Part shown: one piece after another, positions 58,381 to 64,000 of the stretch | Position numbering within the stretch: the stretch's first letter is position 1 | How the letters are laid out: each line of letters begins with the position of its first letter | The notes under the pieces: generated by a model | Databases searched by the model: none | Told to the model about the DNA's origin: nothing | What the model saw: only the letters and a program-made list of their open reading frames with translations | Translations under genes and position numbers: made by a program | From: Kribbella catacumbae DSM 19601 | Lineage (GTDB): Bacteria; Actinomycetota; Actinomycetes; Propionibacteriales; Kribbellaceae | NCBI RefSeq assembly: GCF_000372465.1 | Contig: NZ_AQUZ01000016.1 | Coordinates: 62,001 to 126,000, forward strand | Length of the DNA stretch: 64,000 nucleotides | Direction: 5' to 3'

Positions 58381-59577
58381 CTACGTGGAGGTAGCGAGTT
58401 GAGGTTCACGCTTCGGCGAGACCCTTGTCGGCGTCTCTCGGCGTGCGCTGACGGCCCGTCCGGCCGCGATGTTGACAGCAGCGTTCACATCGGCGTTCGC
58501 CTGGTGCCCGCAGGCTACACACCGGAAGACCGCTTGGCTCTTGCGGTTGTCCGGTGCGCAATGCCCACAGGTGCTACAGGTCTGCGACGTGTACGCAGGG
58601 TTCACTTTCTCGACTCGTCCGGCAGCTTTGTACTCCAGACGACGTACCAGGGCGCCCCACCCGTTGGCCAGAACGCCACGGTTCAGACCGGCTTTGGCGC
58701 AACGACGGTTCGGCAAGTAGGCGCCTGGCCGTTCGGGATCGGGTTTCGGCTTGGGGCGCTTGATCATCTGAGTGATGCGCAAGTCTTCCACGCGGATAAC
58801 GTCGAATCGTCGGGCCAACTCCGTACTGGTCTTCTCCACCCAGTCTTTGCGGCGGTCAACGGCGCGGGCATACAGCTTGGCGGCGGCAGCCTGCACTCGC
58901 TTGCGCCGGTTGGAGCCGCGACGGCAGCGGGCAAGACGGCGTTGCAGGTCCTTGAGTCGTTCCTGTTCTCGGTCAGACAAGCCAGGGCAGGTCAAAAGTT
59001 CACCGGTACTCAACGCCGCCGACACTGCAATTCCTCGGTCAACACCGACGATCAGACCCGTACCCGGTGCGGGGATCGCCGGTGGGACGACCGCGAACGC
59101 AATGTGCCAGCGACCCACCCGGTCGCGGGTCACCCGATACGACTTCGCTGCGGGAATCTCACGGGACAGCCGGATCCGCACCCAGCCGACCTTGGGCACC
59201 TTGACCGCAGCCCACTTGCGGCTGAGCCTCATTACCCGGGACGCCTGAGGGCCGACGATGCGGAACCCTTCGGACAGCCCGGCTTTGCGCCACTTCGGCC
59301 GCCCGTGGGTCCCTCTGTAGAAGTTCTTGATTGCCTGATCGAAGTCCCGCAGCGCCTGCTGCTGCACGGTCTGCGACCCAGCCCGCAGCCAGTCGAAGGC
59401 GGCTCGCGCTTCGGTCAACTGTCGGCTTTTCTCCGTATAGCCCGGCGTCAAGCCTTTGTCCTTGGTCCACATCGCCCATTGCTCCACGGCCAGGTTCCAC
59501 ACGTACCGGGCGTGCCTGCAGTGCTCCAGCAACGCAGCCTGCTGCACTGGTGTCGGGTATATCCGGAACCGGGACAT
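58381..59577 (-). CDS. tnpB: TnpB RNA-guided nuclease (IS200/IS605-type transposon protein)
   Basis: 398 residues, full length for the family. The N-terminal OrfB HTH region (FRIYPTPVQQAALLEHCRHARYVWNLAVEQ) is followed by the split RuvC nuclease with an intact catalytic triad: Asp180 (VGVDRGIAVS), Glu264 (VEDLRI) and Asp363 (NADVNAAVNIA). The zinc finger cysteines are 334, 337, 353 and 356 (SQTCSTCG, FRCVACG). TnpB proteins cut DNA at sites matching a guide made from the element's right end and help the element persist. No tnpA is nearby, so it would need one in trans to move. The intact catalytic residues suggest recent arrival. Confidence 0.95.
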   Translation of the reverse strand: MSRFRIYPTPVQQAALLEHCRHARYVWNLAVEQWAMWTKDKGLTPGYTEKSRQLTEARAAFDWLRAGSQTVQQQALRDFDQAIKNFYRGTHGRPKWRKAGLSEGFRIVGPQASRVMRLSRKWAAVKVPKVGWVRIRLSREIPAAKSYRVTRDRVGRWHIAFAVVPPAIPAPGTGLIVGVDRGIAVSAALSTGELLTCPGLSDREQERLKDLQRRLARCRRGSNRRKRVQAAAAKLYARAVDRRKDWVEKTSTELARRFDVIRVEDLRITQMIKRPKPKPDPERPGAYLPNRRCAKAGLNRGVLANGWGALVRRLEYKAAGRVEKVNPAYTSQTCSTCGHCAPDNRKSQAVFRCVACGHQANADVNAAVNIAAGRAVSARRETPTRVSPKREPQLATST

Positions 59578-59681
59578 GTACTCGATCTAATCAGCCGGTA
59601 CCGACAGTTTCCGATCCCCGAAGGGAGGGAGTTGCGGTCTCTCTCCGACCTGAAGGGCGGGGTCACTCCGCGACAACTCAG

Positions 59682-60551
59682 GTGACTTCCTCATTGAATG
59701 GGCGGCAGGTGTTGGTGACGGGGGCGGCTGGGCGGATCGGGTCGGTTGCTACGCGTCATCTGTCCGAGCTTGGTGCGTTGGTGACCGCGTTGACGAATGT
59801 CGAGGATGACGGGTTGAAGGCGGATCGGGTCGTGGTCGGTGATGCCCGGTCGGAGGAGGATGTCGCGAGGGCGCTGGAGGGTGTCGACGCCGTCGTGCAC
59901 TTGGCCGCGCTGCCTCATCCGTCGGCCGGTACGGCGTACGAGGTCTACACCACCAATGTGGTGTCGACCTTCAACGTGCTGGCGCAGGCCGGTGCCCTGG
60001 GCATCAAGCGGGCTGTGGTTGCCAGCAGCATCAATGCCTTCGGGGTGCCCTTCAATCCCGACGACATCCTGCCCGCCTACTATCCGTTGGACGAGAAGAT
60101 CCCGGCCGATGTCGCCGATCCCTACTCGTTGTCGAAGCAGAACGACGAGAACACCGCACGGATGGTCTGGCGGCGCTGGGGGATGGACGTGGTGTGTTTC
60201 CGGTTCCCGCATGTGAACTCACCCGACGTGATCGAGCGGATCGCCGCCGGTGACCCGGCGGGCGGGGTACGGGAGGCGTGGTCATATCTGGATACGCGGG
60301 ATGCGGCGTACGCGATCGAGTTGGGGCTGACGGCAACGTTGTCCGGGGCCCACATCTTCTTCGTTGCCGCCGGCACCACCACTGCGCCGTACGAGACCGA
60401 GGCGCTGCTCGACGCCTTCGCGCCCGGTGTGCCGCGCCTGCGCCGGTTTGTCGGGCGCGAAGTGCCGATCGACCTGACCGCCGCGCGGACCGTGCTCGGC
60501 TTCCAAGCGCGCCACGAGCTCGACCTACCCATCAACCGTCTGGAGATCTGA
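59682..60551 (+). CDS. NAD-dependent epimerase/dehydratase (uronate-dehydrogenase-like extended SDR)
   Basis: 289 residues from GTG 59682; a TTG at 59694 is an alternative. No ribosome site precedes either, probably because the TnpB element ends just upstream and may have displaced it. NAD-binding LVTGAAGRIGS, the active-site YSLSK and the SSINAFG strand mark an extended SDR; the DARSEEDVARALEGVDAVVHLAA segment is typical. Its place before a ManD-like dehydratase fits a sugar-acid pathway. The next gene starts within the stop (TGATG). Confidence 0.88.
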   Translation: MTSSLNGRQVLVTGAAGRIGSVATRHLSELGALVTALTNVEDDGLKADRVVVGDARSEEDVARALEGVDAVVHLAALPHPSAGTAYEVYTTNVVSTFNVLAQAGALGIKRAVVASSINAFGVPFNPDDILPAYYPLDEKIPADVADPYSLSKQNDENTARMVWRRWGMDVVCFRFPHVNSPDVIERIAAGDPAGGVREAWSYLDTRDAAYAIELGLTATLSGAHIFFVAAGTTTAPYETEALLDAFAPGVPRLRRFVGREVPIDLTAARTVLGFQARHELDLPINRLEI

Positions 60552-61816
60552 TGCCGCAGGAGACCCCCGCCACCTTCGCCCAGCCCTGGCCGGTCCGCGA
60601 CGACATCCGGATCCGTGCGGTCCAGGCGATCGTGACCGCGCCACAGGGCATCCCGCTGGTGGTGGTGAAGATCGACACCACCGAGCCGGGGTTGTACGGC
60701 CTGGGCTGCGCGACGTTCACGCAGCGGTGGAAGGCGGTCCAGACGTTCGTCGACGAGCACCTCGCGCGGTTGCTGATCGGCCGCTACCCCGGCGACATCG
60801 GCGACCTGGTCCGGCTGGCTGGCTTCTCCGGTTACTGGCGCGGGGGACCGGTCACCAACAACGCGATCTCCGGCATCGACCAGGCGCTGTGGGACATCGC
60901 CGGCAAGCGAGCCGGTATGCCGGTCTACGAGCTGCTCGGTGGCAAGGTCCGCGCCGCCGCCGACACCTATATCCATGCCGGCGGCATCAACATCGAGCAG
61001 ACGCTGGAGCAGGCGAAGGAGTTCGTCGCGCAGGGCTGGCGTCACATCCGCCTGCAGGTATCCACGCCGGGCGGCGGTGGGTACGGCGCCCCGCGCCTGG
61101 CCACGCTGTACCCGGATGCGCCGTACCGGAATGGTTGGAGTGCTCGCGACTACCTCCGTACTACGCCCGACCTGTTCGCGGCGGCCCGGCAATCTCTGCC
61201 CGACAACATCGAACTGCTGCATGACGTGCACTCGCGCCTGACGCCGAAGGAAGCGGTGTTGCTCGCGCGTTCGCTGGAGCCGTACCGGCTGTTCTTCCTC
61301 GAGGACGTCCTGCCACCGGAGCACTGGGACCGCCTGCCCGAGGTCCGCGCCGCGTCGCCCGTACCGTTGGCCGTCGGTGAGTTGACCACCTCGATGAGCG
61401 ACGCCGTCCGGCTGGTTCGCGACGGCGGGGTCGACTTCATCCGCTCGCATATCTCCGACATCGGCGGCCTCACCGCCGCTCGCAAGGTCGCCGACCTGGC
61501 CGAGCTCTGCGGAGTCCGTACTGCGTGGCACGGCCCGGGCGACACGTCGCCGATCGGTGCCGCCGCCAACGTCGCACTCGACGTCAGTTCGGTTGCCTTC
61601 GGCATCCAGGAGGGCCATATCTACAACGACGCTGTCCACGAGGTCTTCCCTGGCACGCTGCGGATCGTCGACGGCTGGCTGACTCCGAACGAAACGCCGG
61701 GATGGGGCATCGACATCGACGTGGAGGCAGCGGCCCGCTTCCCGGCCGAGCTGTCCGGCCACGACGAGTGGGCGGCCGGCGTACGGCGTCCGGACGGGGC
61801 GTTGGAGGCACCGTGA
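60551..61816 (+). CDS. Enolase-superfamily sugar-acid dehydratase (ManD/RspA-like)
   Basis: 421 residues from ATG 60551, overlapping the epimerase stop. It belongs to the mannonate-dehydratase (ManD) group: an N-terminal capping domain, the NAISGIDQALWDIAGKRAGMPVYELLGGKVR block, metal ligands in LLHDVHSRLTPKEA, FFLEDVLPPE and AVGELTTS, then HGPGDTSPIGAAANVALD and FGIQE, typical of this group. ManD enzymes dehydrate D-mannonate and/or D-gluconate to 2-keto-3-deoxy acids; some members have other or no measurable activity. It fits a hexuronate/aldonate catabolic operon. Confidence 0.9.
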   Translation: MPQETPATFAQPWPVRDDIRIRAVQAIVTAPQGIPLVVVKIDTTEPGLYGLGCATFTQRWKAVQTFVDEHLARLLIGRYPGDIGDLVRLAGFSGYWRGGPVTNNAISGIDQALWDIAGKRAGMPVYELLGGKVRAAADTYIHAGGINIEQTLEQAKEFVAQGWRHIRLQVSTPGGGGYGAPRLATLYPDAPYRNGWSARDYLRTTPDLFAAARQSLPDNIELLHDVHSRLTPKEAVLLARSLEPYRLFFLEDVLPPEHWDRLPEVRAASPVPLAVGELTTSMSDAVRLVRDGGVDFIRSHISDIGGLTAARKVADLAELCGVRTAWHGPGDTSPIGAAANVALDVSSVAFGIQEGHIYNDAVHEVFPGTLRIVDGWLTPNETPGWGIDIDVEAAARFPAELSGHDEWAAGVRRPDGALEAP

Positions 61817-61893
61817 AGTTCGCCGTACTCACCGACTCGACGCCGCACTGGACTCCCGAAGAGGCCGTGGCCGCAGGGTACGATCTCGGCTAG
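61813..61893 (+). pseudogene. Remnant of a sugar-phosphate isomerase/epimerase gene
   Basis: GTG 61813 overlaps the dehydratase stop (GTGA) and opens a 26-residue frame, MKFAVLTDSTPHWTPEEAVAAGYDLG, ending in TAG. The start matches the N-terminus of TIM-barrel sugar-phosphate isomerases (typically MKFAVFT-STPEWTPEEAV, then a few residues, then AGYDGVEWR), but a few residues are missing after EEAV and the gene stops at GYDLG. The rest of the barrel is absent, so this is the 5' stub of a deleted operon member. Confidence 0.6.
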
Positions 61894-61947
61894 TCCGGGG
61901 GCCTGTTTCATCAGCAGGGAAAGTAACGGACGAGGAGGAGGTGGGCG

Positions 61948-63222
61948 ATGGTCACGCCTGAGAGTGACTCGGCGGTGCTCGACGAGCCGACGCGGTCCGG
62001 CGCGAACCAGTACGACCTGGGCTCCTTCAACGAGGCCGTGATCATCGAGACGATCCGGCTCGCGGGCATCATCAGCCGCACCGAGATCTCCCGGCGGACC
62101 GGGCTGACCCAGCAGTCGGTGTCGCGGATCCTGCGCATCCTGTTGCAGCAGGGCCTGCTGGTCGAGGAGAAGCAGGAACGCGCCGAACGCCTCGGCAAAC
62201 CCCGTACTCCGGTGCGGCTGCGGTCGAACGCGGCCCATGCCGTCGGCATCCACATCGACCCCGAGCTGCTGACCGTCGCCGTGGTCGATCTCGACGGCGC
62301 GATCGTGCGCCGGGAGACCGTCGACCTGCCGGCCGATCTGGATGCCACGCGGCTCGTCGACCTGGCCGCGGCCACTGTGTCGGCCGCGTTGAGTATCAGC
62401 CAGGTGGACGCCGACTCGATGCTCGGCGTCGGCGTCGCAGTACCGGGGCCGATCAATGCCGACGGCACGTTGCTCGACCTGCCGCTGCAACCGGCCTGGC
62501 GCGGACTCGAGATCAGGCATCTGCTGCAGGGCAAGCTGAATCACCCGGTCCTGGTCGAGAAGGACGGGACCGCGGCGGCGATCGGTGAGCGCTGGATCGG
62601 GCGGTCGGCCCGGGCGCGCGACTTCGCTTATCTCTACCTCGGCACCGGGGTCGGCAGCGGGCTGATCCTGAACGGCTCGATCTACCGCGGCCTGACCGCG
62701 AACGCCGGTGAGTTCGGGCAGTTGTGCGCGCTGAGGATGGGGGAGTGGGACGAGAAGAACGGCCCGCGGATGATGGCCGAATGCAATCCGACCGCTTCGC
62801 TGCCGGTGATCGCGGCCGGCTTCGGATATGTCGAGACCGATACTGGCACGACCGATGAGGCGAAGCGCTACAAAGCGGTCTGCAAAGCCGCTGCGAGTGG
62901 CGATGAAGCGGCCCAGAAGGCGGTCAGCCAAGTCGCCTCGGTGATTGCGCAGGGTGCCGTCGGCCTGGTCGATCTGCTGGACATCGATTTGATCGTGCTG
63001 GGTGGCCCGGCGTTCGCCCCAGAAATCGCCGAGGTGTTCCTCTCCGAAATCAGCCGGGCAGTGAATTCGCACCCGATCGCAAAAGGCACCCGGACGGTCG
63101 CGGTGGAGGAGTCGATGCTGCAGGCCGACGCGGCCGCGGTCGGTGCCGCCTCGACGATCTTCCACGACGCCTTCACCCCGCGGGTCGGCGGTTCGAGTCA
63201 GGCTCGTAGGCTGCCGAAGTGA
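61948..63222 (+). CDS. ROK-family transcriptional regulator
   Basis: 424 residues with GAGGAGGAGG about 6 bases before the ATG. An N-terminal winged helix (about 30-85, NEAVIIETIRLAGIISRTEISRRTGLTQQSVSRILRILLQQGLLVEE) precedes a sugar-kinase-like ROK domain (AVGIHIDPELLTVAVVDLDG, GVGVAVPGPINADGTLLDL, LYLGTGVGSGLILNGSIYRGLTANAGEFG). The usual CxCGxxGCxE zinc site is replaced by MMAECNPTASLP, so metal and sugar binding may differ. It probably controls the sugar operon upstream, whose promoter shares an AAAGTAAC octamer with this gene's upstream region. Confidence 0.92.
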   Translation: MVTPESDSAVLDEPTRSGANQYDLGSFNEAVIIETIRLAGIISRTEISRRTGLTQQSVSRILRILLQQGLLVEEKQERAERLGKPRTPVRLRSNAAHAVGIHIDPELLTVAVVDLDGAIVRRETVDLPADLDATRLVDLAAATVSAALSISQVDADSMLGVGVAVPGPINADGTLLDLPLQPAWRGLEIRHLLQGKLNHPVLVEKDGTAAAIGERWIGRSARARDFAYLYLGTGVGSGLILNGSIYRGLTANAGEFGQLCALRMGEWDEKNGPRMMAECNPTASLPVIAAGFGYVETDTGTTDEAKRYKAVCKAAASGDEAAQKAVSQVASVIAQGAVGLVDLLDIDLIVLGGPAFAPEIAEVFLSEISRAVNSHPIAKGTRTVAVEESMLQADAAAVGAASTIFHDAFTPRVGGSSQARRLPK

Positions 63223-63782
63223 CTCTCGACAGACCCCTGACTGACGATGTTGTGATGCGAGTGGCGACCCTCGCGGACGCCGCTGCATTCGCGGAAGCGC
63301 AGGTGCGCAATCGCGAGCACCTGCAGCCGTGGGAGCCTCTGCGGTCGGAGCGCTGGTTCACCACGGCCGCACAGGAGGATCGCCTCAAGGAGCAGTTGGC
63401 CCGCTTCGACAAGCGGGAGATCGTGCCGTGGTTCCTCTTCCAGGGTGACCGGGTGGTGGGGGCGATGACGCTGACCGACATCGTGCCCGGACCCTTTCGC
63501 AACGGGCACCTCGGCTACTGGATCGACGCCGACATGCTCGGCAAAGGGCTCGCGACAGCCGGCGTACAGGCGGTCGCCGAGATCGCGGACAGCGAACTGC
63601 TCCTGCACCGGATCCAGGCGAGCACGATGACCGCCAACGTCGCCTCCCAACGGGTGCTGACGAAGGCCGGCTTCACCCAGATCGGCACAGCGCCCGACTA
63701 TCTGCACATCGCCGGCGCCTGGCAAGCCAGCCACCTCTACCAGCGCATCCTCAACAACCGCGCCCCCGGCGAACCCGCCTGA
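63219..63782 (+). CDS. GNAT acetyltransferase (RimJ/RimL-like)
   Basis: 187 residues from GTG 63219, overlapping the ROK stop (GTGA). It shows the RimJ/L-type pattern: MRVATLADAAAFAEAQVRNREHLQPWEP, GAMTLTDIVPGPFRNGHLGYWIDADMLGKGLATAGVQAVAEIA with the acetyl-CoA loop, and RIQASTMTANVASQRVLTKAGFTQIG. Such enzymes acetylate N-terminal amino groups of ribosomal or other proteins, or small amines. Co-expression with the ROK regulator is likely, but a functional link is not evident. Confidence 0.9.
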   Translation: MTLDRPLTDDVVMRVATLADAAAFAEAQVRNREHLQPWEPLRSERWFTTAAQEDRLKEQLARFDKREIVPWFLFQGDRVVGAMTLTDIVPGPFRNGHLGYWIDADMLGKGLATAGVQAVAEIADSELLLHRIQASTMTANVASQRVLTKAGFTQIGTAPDYLHIAGAWQASHLYQRILNNRAPGEPA

Positions 63783-63795
63783 CCCCACGAGTTCG

Positions 63796-64000
63796 TCAGC
63801 TGGGCGGCAGACGGATTCCGCGGCTGACGTCGACGTCGTCGTAGCGGCCTTCGAGGACGTCGAGGAACTTGACCGGGCGTTGCAGCGTGGACGCGATGTA
63901 GACGGCCCGCACGGTGGCGAGCGCTTCGATGGCGTCGTGCACGGTGATGCCCGGCTGCACTCCGTTGCCGATGGCATCGAAGATGTCCGCGTACTGCGCC
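63796..64000 (-). CDS. Gfo/Idh/MocA-family oxidoreductase, C-terminal part only
   Basis: A minus-strand frame open from the window edge to the TGA at 63796-63798, encoding QYADIFDAIGNGVQPGITVHDAIEALATVRAVYIASTLQRPVKFLDVLEGRYDDVDVSRGIRLPPS. The QYADIFDAI...P.ITVHDAIEALATVRAVYIAS...RPV pattern is the characteristic C-terminal helix and strand of Gfo/Idh/MocA NAD(P)-dependent sugar oxidoreductases. It converges on the acetyltransferase gene, 13 bases apart, and would fit the neighbouring sugar-catabolic operon. Confidence 0.85.
   Translation of the reverse strand, partial: AQYADIFDAIGNGVQPGITVHDAIEALATVRAVYIASTLQRPVKFLDVLEGRYDDVDVSRGIRLPPS

Larger units (their letters stand above)
58345..59675 (-). 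mobile_element. TnpB-only IS200/IS605-type element
   Basis: Boundaries are approximate. The right end, beyond the tnpB 3' end, has a stem-loop (58353-58370, CCTCGCC-CTGA-GGCGGGG with one G-T pair) of the kind that ends these elements and forms the 3' part of the guide-RNA scaffold. The left end, about 59625-59675, carries a related C-rich hairpin with GACC/GGTC arms. There is no tnpA. It lies between the sugar permease and epimerase genes, so it interrupts an operon. As expected for this group there are no target duplications or terminal inverted repeats. Confidence 0.75.

Noticed and set aside
59578..59681. Riboswitch or leader upstream of the epimerase
   Set aside because: The hairpins there are better explained as the left end of the TnpB element.

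Overview
The window looks like chromosome from a high-GC actinomycete. Coding GC is near 70% by eye, GTG starts are common, operons are coupled by 4-base ATGA/GTGA overlaps, and several families are typical of Actinobacteria: a second GyrA-like topoisomerase subunit, DUF5998, DUF2630, MmyB-type regulators, and LamG proteins paired with RHS proteins. Kribbella or a close relative is my best guess, by inference only. There are no tRNA or rRNA genes, no CRISPR array and no prophage.

Layout. 1-2935: an LppX-like lipoprotein behind the topoisomerase IV-type subunit A gene, minus strand. 3.2-16.3 kb: a secreted polymorphic-toxin locus, preceded by two near-identical palindromes and made of a 2240-residue six-LamG protein, a 1897-residue RHS protein with an unrecognised C-terminal domain, and a small gene overlapping it by ATGA (likely immunity). 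16.3-21.0 kb: an FtsX-type ABC exporter divergent from its NarL-type two-component system. 21-31 kb: mostly metabolic genes (PPOX-fold enzyme, FetB-like permease, acyl-CoA ligase, SDR with a divergent regulator, GNAT/acyl-CoA ligase fusion, APH-type kinase), ending in a repeat-rich gap. 31-36.4 kb: an OmpR-type two-component system divergent from an ABC-2 exporter, one permease of which carries an inserted ectodomain. 36.4-44.2 kb: DUF2087 protein, P1 peptidase, another FtsX exporter, DUF5998, a phosphodiesterase-like protein and a secreted subtilase.

44.3-47.9 kb is the most unusual part. A 33-bp perfect direct repeat brackets about 3.5 kb lying between the promoter regions of the subtilase and thymidine kinase genes. 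Inside are cutA, a decayed XRE/TPR regulator, and an operon-like set: a small helical ESX-sized protein, a protein with a C-terminal DddA/SCP1.201-like deaminase domain, and an overlapping Imm1-type immunity gene. I read this as a small accessory island carrying a deaminase toxin-immunity module, with no integrase left.

47.9-55 kb: tdk and a sulfurtransferase, a DUF4185 protein, a lipoprotein, and a MacAB-like efflux operon. 55-64 kb: a sugar (probably sugar-acid) ABC uptake and catabolic operon with a well-formed promoter. A TnpB element separates the transport genes from the epimerase and ManD-like dehydratase genes, and a 26-residue remnant of a sugar-phosphate isomerase ends the operon. 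A ROK regulator, an acetyltransferase and the 3' end of a Gfo/Idh/MocA oxidoreductase follow. Annotations rest on reading motifs in translated sequence; no database search was run.
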